This document shows positions 7,122 to 15,534 of a DNA stretch of 29,048 nucleotides, piece by piece (position 1 is the first letter of the stretch; each line of letters begins with the position of its first letter). The notes beneath the pieces were generated by a model that was not told the origin of the DNA, ran no database searches, and was given only the letters and a program-made list of their open reading frames with translations. This stretch comes from a virus: IMG/VR virus record IMGVR_UViG_3300042923_000278, positions 1-29,048 of that record; one strand, written 5' to 3'. The translations under genes were made by a program, and so were the position numbers.

Positions 7122-8802
7122 TCGTCCGCTTCTGGTTGTTCCGGAGTGGATTGAGGCGCATTGTGTGATCCCTGATCGGGGTCACCGGGGTATGCCGTTC
7201 ACGCTTGCCGCGGAGCAGTACCGGTTCGTTGGCAATCACTACATGGTGAAGGCTTCGGCGCGGTTTGATCCGGCTGCTGAGCTTGACCCGGAACTGCCTG
7301 CTAACCCTTTGGCCGGCGCTTTTGTCTACCGTCGTTCGCAGCTTGTGCGGGCTCAGAAGTGGGGCAAGTCTCCGCTGATTTCAGCGTTTGTGTGTGCGGA
7401 GGGTGTCGGCCCGGTGTTGTTTGCCGGGTGGGCGTCAGACGGTGACGTTTACGACTGTGCCGAGCATGGGTGCGGTTGCGGGTTCGTTCACGAGTATGCC
7501 GATGGCGAGCCGATGGGCCGTCAGTGGTCGACGCCGCTTATTCAGATCACGGCGACGTCGGAAGATCAGACGTCGAACACGTATGACGCGCTGCGTCCGA
7601 TGATTGAACTCGGCCCGCTGTCGGACATCATCCCGAGGACGGGTGAGGAGTTCATCCGCCTGCCGGGTGACGGTCGTATCGACGTGGTGACGGCTAAGGG
7701 CAACTCGCGGCTCGGTCAGCGTGTCACGTTCGTGGTTCAGGATGAGACCGGGCTGTGGGTGAAGTCCAACGGTGGGCACAACCTGGCGAAGAAGCAGCGT
7801 CAGGGTCTCGCCGGTATGGGTGGGCGCGCGATTGAGACCACGAACGCGTGGGACCCCGCCGCCGATTCCGTCGCACAGCGTACCTACGAGTCTCAGGCGA
7901 AGGACGTCAACCGCGACTTCCGCCATCCGCCGGCCAACCTGTCCTTCAAGAACAAGAAGGAACGCCGCAAGATTTTCGCGTTCAACTACGAGGGTGCCCC
8001 GTGGGTGTCGATTGACGTAGTTGAGGGCGAAGCCGCCGAGATGATGGAGAAGGACCCGGCAGACGCCGAACGGTTCTTCGGTAACCGTCTGGTGGCGGGC
8101 GCTGGCAAGTGGATCACGCCTGAGGAGTGGGACGCGAAGCGGTCTCCTATTGAGGTTAGGCAGCGTACGGCTGTTGCGATGGGTATGGACCTGTCGAACA
8201 ACAACGACTGGACCGGTATTCGGCTTGAGACGCGGGATCTGTACCAGTTCACGCCGACCTACGACGTCGGTGGCGACAAGCGCCTGACTGTGTGGGATCC
8301 CGCGAACTTCGGGGGGTTCATCCCTCGTGGTGAGGTGCGTGCTGCTGTCGATTTCATCGCTTCGGAGTTCCGCATTGTCCGGGCGTACATCGACCCGGCG
8401 GGTTCCGCGATGGGTGCGATTGACGAGTCTGCGTTGAACGATGACGACTCGTGGCGTACTGAGCTTGCGGAGTGGGCGGCGAAGTATGGGGCGAAGGTCT
8501 TCATCCCGTGGCAGACGAACTCGATCACGGCGATGCATAAGTCGCTTGAGCAGTTCCGGTCGGCTATCCGTAATCCGGACTCGCGGTTCACTCACGACGG
8601 TGACACGGTGACCCGTACGCATGTGACGAACGCCGTGATGATCGCGAAGACGATGCAGCGGTACGTGCTCGGGAAGCCTCATGGTGCCGATCACCAGAAG
8701 ATCGACCAGGCGATGAGTTCGGACCTGGCGCATGAGGCCGCGATGGACGCGCTCAAGGACGGCCAGTTCGACGACGCCGCTGACAACTACGTATTTTTCT
8801 GA
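7111..8802 (+). CDS. Terminase large subunit
   Basis: The ATG at 7111 lies within the end of the small subunit gene; the open frame extends further upstream but that part is shadow. The 563-residue product has a Walker A-like motif RAQKWGKS (residues 80-87), a Walker B VTFVVQDET (D211, E212) and a C-terminal nuclease half with GMDLSNNNDW (near 360; first metal-binding Asp) and YIDPAGS. It is the ATP-driven DNA packaging motor that cuts phage DNA and docks on the portal. Length and motif order are normal for actinophage siphoviruses. Confidence 0.95.
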   Translation: MKADRPLLVVPEWIEAHCVIPDRGHRGMPFTLAAEQYRFVGNHYMVKASARFDPAAELDPELPANPLAGAFVYRRSQLVRAQKWGKSPLISAFVCAEGVGPVLFAGWASDGDVYDCAEHGCGCGFVHEYADGEPMGRQWSTPLIQITATSEDQTSNTYDALRPMIELGPLSDIIPRTGEEFIRLPGDGRIDVVTAKGNSRLGQRVTFVVQDETGLWVKSNGGHNLAKKQRQGLAGMGGRAIETTNAWDPAADSVAQRTYESQAKDVNRDFRHPPANLSFKNKKERRKIFAFNYEGAPWVSIDVVEGEAAEMMEKDPADAERFFGNRLVAGAGKWITPEEWDAKRSPIEVRQRTAVAMGMDLSNNNDWTGIRLETRDLYQFTPTYDVGGDKRLTVWDPANFGGFIPRGEVRAAVDFIASEFRIVRAYIDPAGSAMGAIDESALNDDDSWRTELAEWAAKYGAKVFIPWQTNSITAMHKSLEQFRSAIRNPDSRFTHDGDTVTRTHVTNAVMIAKTMQRYVLGKPHGADHQKIDQAMSSDLAHEAAMDALKDGQFDDAADNYVFF

Positions 8803-8818
8803 CCCCTGAGGAGGGCGC

Positions 8819-10279
8819 ATGGACGCGGATGACGCCCGGAAACTGACTCAGCGGATCTACACCCGCCTGAACAATCGTCGCCCTGACATTGAGAAGGCGG
8901 AGAACTACTACGAGGGTGATCAGCCTCTCAGTTTCGCCACGGAGGAGTGGCGGAAGGAGAACGCTGAGCGTTACGTCGGGTTCTCGGACAACTGGTGTGG
9001 GACGGTCGTGAATGCTGAGGCTGAGCGTCTGAAGCCGATCGGTGTGACGAACATGCCGAAGACTGCGGCGTCGAAGTTGTGGGACGCGTTGCAGATGAAC
9101 GAGTTCGATGCGCAGTTCTCGCAGGGCGCTGTGACGGCGTTGACGGCGAAGCGTTGCTACGTGATTGTCTGGGGCGACTCAAACGGTGAGCCGATCGTCA
9201 CGTTCGAGCACCCGTCGTCGGTGGAGATCGAGTACGACTGGGAGAACCCGCGCCTGCGGACCGCCGCGTTGAAGACGTGGGTGGACGAGTCGGACGAGTA
9301 CGCGACTCTGTACACGGCGGATCATCTGTGGAAGTGGATTCGTCCGCGTGTGACGCCTGTGAACGAGCTCGATTCGATGACGGAGCAGCAGCGTCAGGAG
9401 TTTGCGGCTTCGGGTGGTTGGGTGCCTCGTGAGGGTGCTGCGGATGACACATGGCCGATCGTCAACGACCTTGGTGTGGTTCCCGTGGTGGAGATCGCGA
9501 ACCGTCCGACCCTCAAGGGTGACCCGCTGTCGGAGATCCAGGGTGTCATGCCTATGCAGGATGCGATCAACCTGCTGTGGGCGTACCTGTTCCTCGCTGC
9601 TGACTATGCGTCGATGGATGCCCGAGTCATGCTTGGGTCAACGCCCCCGAAGATCCCGGTCCTGGACAAGGACGGAAAGATCATCGGTGAGCGGCCGGTC
9701 GATATGAAGGATCTTCGGTCGAAGCGTCTCATCAACATCACTGGCGAGAATGCGCGGATCGATTCCTGGAAGGCCGCGTCGCTCGACATCTTCACGGACA
9801 CGATTGAGATTGCGGTTGGGCATATTGCGGCGCAGACCCGCACACCCCCTCATTACCTTGTCGCAAACAAGGGCATCTCGAACCTGTCTGGTGATGCGTT
9901 GAAGTCGGCTGAGATCGGTCTGAATAAGAAGGCCGGGGAGTTCATCACGTTCACTGACCCGCAGTTGCGGGAGGTGCTGCGTCTGGTGGCGCTCGTGAAG
10001 GGTGACACAAAGGCCGCTGAGGCTACACGGCTGGCGAAGATCGTGTGGGAGTCGCCGGAGATCCGGTCCGAGGCGCAGCTTGCGGATGCTCTGCTGAAGA
10101 AGTCTCAGATGGGTTACCCGTTTGAGTATCTGCTGGAGTTGGATGGGCGTTCGCCGGCTGAGATCCGTCGCATTATGAAGATGCGTGAGAAGGAGCTCGA
10201 CGACGCTCTGGGTGCTGGGGTTCAGGCGGCGGTGCAGGGCGAAATGGGTCTGGTTGATCCTGATGTCGACGCTGCGTGA
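8819..10279 (+). CDS. Portal protein
   Basis: The ATG at 8819 has GAGGAGGG upstream. The 486-residue product has the SPP1 gp6-type portal layout: an N-terminal YYEGDQPLSF segment, a stem/wing region with YLFLAADYASMDARVMLG and a C-terminal crown region (EIRRIMKMREKELDDAL). Twelve copies would form the DNA channel at the capsid vertex, connected to terminase and neck proteins. Position directly after the large terminase supports the call. Confidence 0.93.
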   Translation: MDADDARKLTQRIYTRLNNRRPDIEKAENYYEGDQPLSFATEEWRKENAERYVGFSDNWCGTVVNAEAERLKPIGVTNMPKTAASKLWDALQMNEFDAQFSQGAVTALTAKRCYVIVWGDSNGEPIVTFEHPSSVEIEYDWENPRLRTAALKTWVDESDEYATLYTADHLWKWIRPRVTPVNELDSMTEQQRQEFAASGGWVPREGAADDTWPIVNDLGVVPVVEIANRPTLKGDPLSEIQGVMPMQDAINLLWAYLFLAADYASMDARVMLGSTPPKIPVLDKDGKIIGERPVDMKDLRSKRLINITGENARIDSWKAASLDIFTDTIEIAVGHIAAQTRTPPHYLVANKGISNLSGDALKSAEIGLNKKAGEFITFTDPQLREVLRLVALVKGDTKAAEATRLAKIVWESPEIRSEAQLADALLKKSQMGYPFEYLLELDGRSPAEIRRIMKMREKELDDALGAGVQAAVQGEMGLVDPDVDAA

Positions 10280-11297
10280 TGTTGCGGTTGAGCATCAGCG
10301 GCGTCGTGACGCTCTAGCGGACAAGACTTCTCGTCAGGCGTTGCGGTTGTGGCGGTCGATTGACCCTGCTGCGTTGGATGCCGGGTGGGATCGTGTCGCA
10401 CCGCTTCTGACCGGGGTTGTTTCGGCTGCGCAGGTCACTGCGGCCCGCCAGGCTGTCCCGTACACGAACGCTGTCATGGATGCCACCGATGTCGCCCGTG
10501 GTGGGCCGTTGCTGGTGCCGGAGGCGTTCGGTGGGGTGTCGCGTGAGGGGCGTTCTGTGGCCCCGGAAATGTTCGCGGCGGTAACGACAACCAAACGTCT
10601 GGTATCGCACGGCAGCGGGATTCCTGCGGCGTTTCGTGTGGGCGCGACGGTCATGTCGATCATCGCCAAGACGCTCGTGACGGATGCCGGTCGGTCGGCT
10701 GACAAGACTCTCTCCACGGGCAAGGGTTACACCCTCTCCGTGCGGGTCGTGTCGGCGGGTGCGTGCTCGAGGTGCGCGATCCTCGCGGGGGTCACCGGGT
10801 ATCGGACTGACTTTGATCGTCACCCGAATTGCCGGTGCACGTCTATGCCGATCCTGGACGGGAATGTTCCTGCTGGGTTTCATGACTCGCCTGACTCGTA
10901 CTTTCACTCGCTAACTGCTGCTGAGCAGGAGCGGGTGTTCACGAAGGCGGGCGCGGAGGCGATCAGGTCTGGTGCTGACCCGGTCAAGGTGGTCAACGCA
11001 CGCCGCGGTGCGCTCACGTCCACGAAACGTCTTGACGGGTCGTATTCGCGGGCGAGTCTGCAACCCACGGTGATTGGCCGGAAGGCTGACGGGTCTCCGC
11101 TGACGGTGTATGCGACGCGTGAGGGTACGACGGCGCGGTCGTCGTGGGCTCGTGCGCAGAACAACCTCATGAAGAACGGCGACGAACGGTACCGCCGCAC
11201 TCAAACTCTGCGTCTGATGCCTGAGCAGATCATGTCGATGGCGTCTACGCCTGAGCGTGCTGTCGAACTGCTCGAGCGGTACGGCTACCTGTACTGA
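10263..11297 (+). CDS. MuF-like minor capsid protein
   Basis: The start is ATG 10263, inside the end of the portal gene; upstream in-frame codons translate portal shadow. The 344-residue product shows the MuF signature near residue 170-195: SAGACSRCAILAG, then DFDRHPNCRCTSMPI, with paired Cys and HPxCRC. MuF-type proteins bind the portal or inner capsid and are often fused to toxins or maturation functions. Here the C-terminal part (SSWARAQNNLMKNGDERYRR) is the usual tail and no toxin domain is obvious. An intrinsic terminator follows. Confidence 0.85.
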   Translation: MSTLRDVAVEHQRRRDALADKTSRQALRLWRSIDPAALDAGWDRVAPLLTGVVSAAQVTAARQAVPYTNAVMDATDVARGGPLLVPEAFGGVSREGRSVAPEMFAAVTTTKRLVSHGSGIPAAFRVGATVMSIIAKTLVTDAGRSADKTLSTGKGYTLSVRVVSAGACSRCAILAGVTGYRTDFDRHPNCRCTSMPILDGNVPAGFHDSPDSYFHSLTAAEQERVFTKAGAEAIRSGADPVKVVNARRGALTSTKRLDGSYSRASLQPTVIGRKADGSPLTVYATREGTTARSSWARAQNNLMKNGDERYRRTQTLRLMPEQIMSMASTPERAVELLERYGYLY

Positions 11298-11340
11298 AGT
11301 TTCCCGCGTGAAGCGGTGAATCACCCCGCATGGGGTGGCA

Positions 11341-11367
11341 AGGAGTCCCGTGATGGGGCTCCTTTTT
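11341..11367 (+). terminator. Intrinsic terminator between MuF and scaffold genes
   Basis: AGGAGTCCC pairs with GGGGCTCCT (nine pairs, one G-T) around GTGAT, followed by five T and CT. A second small hairpin (CACCCC-GCAT-GGGGTG, about 11322-11337) lies just upstream. This is the clearest Rho-independent terminator in the window, and it sits within the structural operon, before the scaffold and capsid genes. Confidence 0.8.
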
Positions 11368-11395
11368 CTATCCCATCAATAGGAGTGATTCCAAC

Positions 11396-12001
11396 ATGAC
11401 CGAAGCCGAGACCGTTGAGACGACGGACGAGGAAATCACAGACACCGACGTCGTCGATGACACCACTGATGAGGTGGTTGACGAAGATCCGTCGGCGGGT
11501 CTGAAGAAGGCTCTTGCGGCTGAACGGAAGGCGCGTCGGGAGGCTGAGCGTAAGGAACGTGAAGCAGCCCAGCGTCTCGCTGACCGCGATAAGGAGCCGG
11601 CTGAGCAGGCTATTGAGCAGGCCCGACGTGAGGCACGTGAGGAAGCGCAGACCGCTTTCAATCAGCGTCTCGTGCAGGCCGAACTGAAGGCCGCTCTTGC
11701 GGGCAAGGTCTCGAACCTTGGTCTCGCATTGAAGGTCATCGACTCGTCAGTGATTGACGTCGATGCGACCGGTGAGGTTGATCCGCTGTCCGTGACGGAC
11801 GCGATCGAAGCCGCCCTGAGGGAGTACCCGGAGTTGAAGCCCGCCGAGGCGAAGAAGTTCGCAGGCACGGCGGATCAGGGGACCAAGGGCAAGGCGACAC
11901 GACCTCAGCAACTCACCCGAGAAGAACTCAAGTCCCTCACCCCTGAGCAGGTCGTGGCCGCTGAAGCAGCAGGCCAGCTCGATCAGATCATGGGCCGTTA
12001 G
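11396..12001 (+). CDS. Capsid scaffolding protein
   Basis: The 201-residue product starts with a very acidic, Thr-rich segment (residues 1-35). A long Lys/Arg/Glu/Ala coiled coil follows (about 36-90). The C-terminus carries the motif QLTREELKSLTPEQVV followed by AAGQLDQIMGR. Coiled coil plus a basic or helical capsid-binding C-terminus directly upstream of the major capsid gene is the standard scaffold arrangement. It guides capsid assembly and leaves before packaging. AGGAG precedes the ATG. The C-terminal motif recurs in the protein at 25295-25663. Confidence 0.88.
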   Translation: MTEAETVETTDEEITDTDVVDDTTDEVVDEDPSAGLKKALAAERKARREAERKEREAAQRLADRDKEPAEQAIEQARREAREEAQTAFNQRLVQAELKAALAGKVSNLGLALKVIDSSVIDVDATGEVDPLSVTDAIEAALREYPELKPAEAKKFAGTADQGTKGKATRPQQLTREELKSLTPEQVVAAEAAGQLDQIMGR

Positions 12002-12026
12002 GGCACCTACCTAGAAAGAGGCTGAA

Positions 12027-12887
12027 ATGGCTATTGCCAACTTCATCCCGGAGATTTGGACTCCGAAGATCCTCGTCGCCCTTCGCAAGAAGGCTGTGGC
12101 GGGCAACCTCGTCAACCGTGACTACGAGGGTGAGATCAAGCGGGCCGGTGATCAGGTGAACATCACCTCGATCAACGACGTGACGATCGGCACCTACACG
12201 AAGCACACTGACATCACGGTCGAGGACATCGATGACGCCACCCGTGCGCTCATCATCGACCAGCAGAAGTACTTCGCGTTCGAGCTCGACGACGTTGAGC
12301 GTGCGCAGGCTGTCAACGGTGGTGCGGTGCTGAACCAGGCACTGGACAACGCCACCTACCAGCTCCGTGACGTGTCGGACGCGTTCCTGTTCGCTGCGAT
12401 GAACACGGCGACTCAGGGTGGCGCGAACGACCTGGGTACTCGTGCGATCCACACGACCGCACAGAACCTGTACGACGCGTTCGTTGACCTTGCGGTCACG
12501 CTCGACGAGGACAACGTTCCCGAAGAGGGTCGCTGGGCTGTCGTGTCGCCGTCGCTTCACGGTCGCCTGCTGAAGCTCGACACGTTCATCAAGCCTGGTG
12601 ACGACGCGGCCCCGGCTGCTCGCCGCAACGGCTTCATCGGTTCCATCGCGGGCCTCGAACTGTACAAGTCGAACAACCTTCCGGCTGTCACCGACGTTGC
12701 TGCGACCGGTGGCATTGCCATCGCCGGTCACAACATCGCGACCACTTTCGCTGAGCAGATCGTTTCCGTCGAGGCGTTCCGTCTCGAGAAGCGGTTCGCT
12801 GACGGCGTCAAGGGTCTCCACGTCTACGGCGCGAAGGTGGTCCGTCCGACCGCTCTCGCCGTGGTCGAGTTCGACGCCACCCCGTAA
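12027..12887 (+). CDS. Major capsid protein
   Basis: The ATG at 12027 is preceded by GAAAGAGG. The 286-residue product begins MAIANFIPEIWTPKILVAL and contains VNITSINDVTIGTY, typical of HK97-fold coat proteins of the P22/actinophage type that start with an ANFIPEIW motif. It lacks an N-terminal delta domain, consistent with a separate scaffold gene. It forms the icosahedral shell. Codon use is strongly biased to C- and G-ending codons (for example ATC, GTC, AAC), as expected of the most expressed gene here. Confidence 0.93.
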   Translation: MAIANFIPEIWTPKILVALRKKAVAGNLVNRDYEGEIKRAGDQVNITSINDVTIGTYTKHTDITVEDIDDATRALIIDQQKYFAFELDDVERAQAVNGGAVLNQALDNATYQLRDVSDAFLFAAMNTATQGGANDLGTRAIHTTAQNLYDAFVDLAVTLDEDNVPEEGRWAVVSPSLHGRLLKLDTFIKPGDDAAPAARRNGFIGSIAGLELYKSNNLPAVTDVAATGGIAIAGHNIATTFAEQIVSVEAFRLEKRFADGVKGLHVYGAKVVRPTALAVVEFDATP

Positions 12888-12905
12888 GTCATCTAGGAGG
12901 TCATC

Positions 12906-13466
12906 GTGGTTGCGTTCACCAACTCTGACGCTGTCGCTACTCGTCTGAACCGTACTTTTACGAGTGCGGAGGATGAGTGGGTCACCACACTGTTGGTGGA
13001 CGCTTCCGCGTACCTTCGGTCGGTTATCGGGCAGGACGTTTACCCGACGACGACTTCGACGTTCACGGCATGGCCGGATGCTGGGCGGGTTGATCTGCCT
13101 CAGTATCCGGTCGTGTCCGTGGACGCGGTCGAACGGGATGACGTGGCTGTGGACTACACGTACCGGCCCGGGTATCTGACGGTGTCGTGTGATGACCCGG
13201 TGGATGTGACGTTCACGTGGGGTGTTGCTACGACGCCTCCCATCCTGGTTTCGTTTGCCGCTGTTCTTGTGTCGCAGGCGATCCTTGCCGTTGAGACGGG
13301 GACGGGGCTCACGTTCGGGGGGCTGTCGTCGGTCGCTCTCGACGACTTCAAGGCCGCGTTCGCTGACGGTGGCGCACAGTCCGGGATGGTGCTCCCTGAG
13401 CCGCAACAGGCGCTCATTCGGCGTCAGTTCGGGCGTGGGGACGTGACGGTGGTGGAGACCCGGTGA
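12906..13466 (+). CDS. Head-tail adaptor (connector) protein
   Basis: The GTG at 12906 has a perfect AGGAGG upstream. The 186-residue protein begins with a helical region (VATRLNRTFTSAEDEWVTTLLVDASAYLRSVIG) and then a beta-rich part with LPQYPVVSVDAV, the pattern of gp6/gp15-type adaptors that sit below the portal. The C-terminus is LPEPQQALIRRQFGRGD. Position immediately after the capsid gene supports it. The stop overlaps the next GTG. Confidence 0.8.
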   Translation: MVAFTNSDAVATRLNRTFTSAEDEWVTTLLVDASAYLRSVIGQDVYPTTTSTFTAWPDAGRVDLPQYPVVSVDAVERDDVAVDYTYRPGYLTVSCDDPVDVTFTWGVATTPPILVSFAAVLVSQAILAVETGTGLTFGGLSSVALDDFKAAFADGGAQSGMVLPEPQQALIRRQFGRGDVTVVETR

Positions 13467-13861
13467 GCATCCTTAGCGGGGCGCTCGGCATGGGTCGCGC
13501 GCAGGCTGAAGCACGGTTCACGGAGACCTTCAAGGCGTACACGATCAGTCGTACCGGGCCGGATGCCGATGGGCTGTACGCCGACACCGAGGTGACGGTC
13601 TACGCGGACGTGCGGGGTCGGGTGAAGTACCCGACGATGACGGTGTCCGAACGGGAACAGGGATCACAAGTCCCGGCTGTTCAGGATGTGCAGATCCATG
13701 TCGCGGTGGGCGCCACCCCGAACGTGGTGGTGAACGTGCTGTGGCGAGTGATTGCCTCCACCGTTGACCCATCGCTGGAGGGTCGCCTGTTTCGCACCAA
13801 GGGTGAGGCGCAGGCCGGTCAGGTCACCGCGTCACGCTACCCGGTTGAACGGGTCACGTGA
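13463..13861 (+). CDS. Head-tail stopper (head closure) protein
   Basis: The GTG at 13463 overlaps the upstream stop. The 132-residue protein is beta-rich (FKAYTISRT, VYADVRGRVKYP, VQIHVAVGA, LWRVIASTVDP, GRLFRTKG), the expected fold of the small barrel proteins that plug the portal until the tail attaches (gp16/DUF6093-like). The assignment is from position (second after capsid) and pattern. Confidence 0.75.
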   Translation: MSILSGALGMGRAQAEARFTETFKAYTISRTGPDADGLYADTEVTVYADVRGRVKYPTMTVSEREQGSQVPAVQDVQIHVAVGATPNVVVNVLWRVIASTVDPSLEGRLFRTKGEAQAGQVTASRYPVERVT

Positions 13862-14286
13862 TGGCGGACGGGATCACCTTCAACTTTGATGACCTGGACC
13901 GTCTGGCGGCTGACCTTGAGTCGGTTCCGAAGAACATTGGGCCGTTCCTTGAGTCTGCAATCAAGTTCACGTCGGTGCGTATCAAGCGTGGTGCGGCGCG
14001 GAAGGTTGGCCGGCGTCGGCACTTCAAGCAGGCGGCGGCTGCGATCGACTTCGACGTGAAGCATTTCAAGGGATTCGGGGTGGAGATTGTCCAGTCCGAG
14101 ATTGGCTACAACAAGGACAAGGATGTTGGCCAGCTCGGCAACCTTGTGGAGTTCGGCGCCCCCGGTTCCCCGAATGCGCTGACGCCCGGTAACGAGCTCG
14201 TCACGACCCTCCATGAGGAGGAAGCGGACTTCATCCGTGGCATTGAGCGGGCTGTGGATGACGCGCACAAGAAGGCGGGTCTCTGA
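13861..14286 (+). CDS. HK97 gp10-like tail completion protein
   Basis: The start is ATG 13861; a GTG three bases earlier overlaps the upstream stop and is equally possible. The 141-residue product has FNFDDLDRLAADLE, a basic core (IKRGAARKVGRRRHF) and ends VDDAHKKAGL. This is the layout of the HK97-gp10-like proteins that link neck and tail tube. The stop overlaps the next ATG. Confidence 0.75.
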   Translation: MADGITFNFDDLDRLAADLESVPKNIGPFLESAIKFTSVRIKRGAARKVGRRRHFKQAAAAIDFDVKHFKGFGVEIVQSEIGYNKDKDVGQLGNLVEFGAPGSPNALTPGNELVTTLHEEEADFIRGIERAVDDAHKKAGL

Positions 14287-14711
14287 TGTCGAAGAAGCAC
14301 ACCGACGCGCTGAAGGCGAAAACGCAGGAGCTCGTTGCCTTCGCTACCAAGACGTTCATCACTCTCGCGCAGTACCCGAACAGCACGACGAAACCGGCGC
14401 CGCCCTACATGGTGTGGCACCCGGCGCAGGGGGCCAACGAGCAGACAGGTGTGACAGGTCCACGCTCGCGAAAGAACCCACGCTTCACTGGTCATCTCGT
14501 GGGCCGGGACGCAGAGGAAGTCCAGACCCTTCTGGATCTGCTCGAGGCGAAGCTGTACCCGGGCGGTCGGGGGATCACCCTCACTGTTGCGGGGGAGCGA
14601 TCGAAGCCGCTCTGGTTCTCGTCTCCGCTGCCCATTCAGGTGCAGACCGATCCTCAGCCGACGATCGTTTACGCGGTTGTTGAAGTGGGTTGGTCGGCAG
14701 ACCCCGAATAA
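14286..14711 (+). CDS. Tail terminator protein
   Basis: The ATG at 14286 overlaps the upstream stop. The 141-residue product has an alpha/beta layout with TQELVAFATKTFI, APPYMVWHPA, then GGRGITLTVAG and a C-terminal strand TIVYAVVEVGW. Length and position, between the gp10-like protein and the tail tube, fit the terminator ring that caps the tube at the correct length. No residue-level signature is known to me, so the call rests on gene order. Confidence 0.7.
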   Translation: MSKKHTDALKAKTQELVAFATKTFITLAQYPNSTTKPAPPYMVWHPAQGANEQTGVTGPRSRKNPRFTGHLVGRDAEEVQTLLDLLEAKLYPGGRGITLTVAGERSKPLWFSSPLPIQVQTDPQPTIVYAVVEVGWSADPE

Positions 14712-14726
14712 CCCATCCCAGTCGTA

Positions 14727-14753
14727 GGAGCCCTCGCCATGTGCGGGGGCTTC
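14727..14753 (+). promoter_or_regulatory. Hairpin leader with CAGTTAAGG ribosome-site element
   Basis: GGAGCCCTCGC pairs with GCGGGGGCTTC (11 pairs including G-T) around CATGT, followed by GCCAGTTAAGGGGG and the ATG at 14773. The 3' arm and following bases closely match those at 5676-5695 (GGGGCTTC then CAGTTAAGGG). It lacks a T-run. Confidence 0.5.
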
Positions 14754-14772
14754 GCCAGTTAAGGGGGTCCGC

Positions 14773-14976
14773 ATGGCGAAGCGAAAGCAGCCCGCGAAAC
14801 CGATCGACCCGAGCCACATCGAGCTTGAGGACGCGAACGGGAACCGGGTCACGGTGACCGTCGCGCATTGGCGGCGTTGGCCGCAACTCTCACAGACCTT
14901 CCGCCCCGTGGCGGAGACACCGGACACATCCGTGTCCATTGAGCCGCCCACGGGCGACAAGACAGAGGAGAACTGA
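14773..14976 (+). CDS. Hypothetical 67-residue protein between neck and tail tube
   Basis: The ATG at 14773 has AAGGGGG upstream. The N-terminus is Lys-rich (MAKRKQPAKP), followed by a short beta hairpin (IELEDANGNRVTVTVAHW) and a disordered Pro/Thr/Glu tail. Small proteins of this kind often precede the tail tube gene in actinophages. Function unknown. It ends two bases before the tail tube start. Confidence 0.65.
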   Translation: MAKRKQPAKPIDPSHIELEDANGNRVTVTVAHWRRWPQLSQTFRPVAETPDTSVSIEPPTGDKTEEN

Positions 14977-14977
14977 C

Positions 14978-15460
14978 ATGGCAGCAGAAGCCGTTCCCCA
15001 GTCCGTGAACTGGGACGACAACCTGCGCATCACTTGGACTGCGGAGGCTGACGACCCGAAGTCCGCCGCGGACCTCATTGCGGGCGTCGACCTGACGTAC
15101 TCGCTGAAGACGCTTACGCGCACGATCAACGAGGCCCGCATCGAGGACCCGCGTCTGACGCTGAAGCAGATCCTTGAGCGTCCCGGCAAGGTCACGGAGC
15201 AGGTTGAGGTGCAGTACGTGTTCGGTGACGACGCGGATGTTGCCGCGGCGACCCTGATTCAGGGCACGAAGGGTCACCTGACTCTCCGCTACTCGATTCC
15301 GAACTCGACGGCTTGGACTGCGGCTCAGGTTGTCGACGTGGTGACCGTTGAGTGCGGCAAGCAGCGTAAGGACTCGCCGGTCGAGAACGGTGTGCAGACG
15401 ATCACTCAGACGCTGTTCGTGATCTCGACCACTGAGGACGACGTCGCGATCGCTGCGTAA
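14978..15460 (+). CDS. Major tail protein (tail tube)
   Basis: The ATG at 14978 is preceded by GAGGAG. The 160-residue product is beta-rich with QVEVQYVFGDDADVAAATL and GHLTLRYSIPN and a long helix (LKTLTRTINEARIEDPRL), consistent with the tube fold of siphoviruses. It is highly C/G-codon biased like the capsid gene, suggesting high expression. Position before the chaperones and tape measure supports it. It is rather short for a tube protein (often 180-250), so some doubt remains. Confidence 0.75.
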   Translation: MAAEAVPQSVNWDDNLRITWTAEADDPKSAADLIAGVDLTYSLKTLTRTINEARIEDPRLTLKQILERPGKVTEQVEVQYVFGDDADVAAATLIQGTKGHLTLRYSIPNSTAWTAAQVVDVVTVECGKQRKDSPVENGVQTITQTLFVISTTEDDVAIAA

Positions 15461-15466
15461 CAAGCC

Positions 15467-15504
15467 CCGGGCTGGGTGGTTCCTCCACCGTCCATCCAGC
15501 CCGG
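15467..15504 (+). terminator. Long hairpin between tail tube and chaperone genes
   Basis: CCGGGCTGGGTGG pairs with CCATCCAGCCCGG (13 pairs, one G-T) with a 12-base loop that itself contains CCTCCACC, able to pair with a downstream GGTGG. No T-run follows. Such a hairpin after a highly expressed tube gene would stabilise upstream mRNA or reduce read-through into the chaperones. Confidence 0.5.
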
Positions 15505-15534
15505 TTCCCTCCACGGTGGAGACAGGTGGAGAAC

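Noticed and set aside
7435-8820. Long open frame on the minus strand (461 codons) opposite the terminase
   Set aside because: Arg/Val/Leu-rich translation with no motifs; antisense shadow of the large terminase, which has clear Walker and nuclease motifs.
11988-13406. Minus-strand open frame of 472 codons opposite the capsid gene
   Set aside because: Shadow of the major capsid and adaptor genes, caused by strong codon bias; no ribosome site and an Arg/Val/Asp-rich composition.
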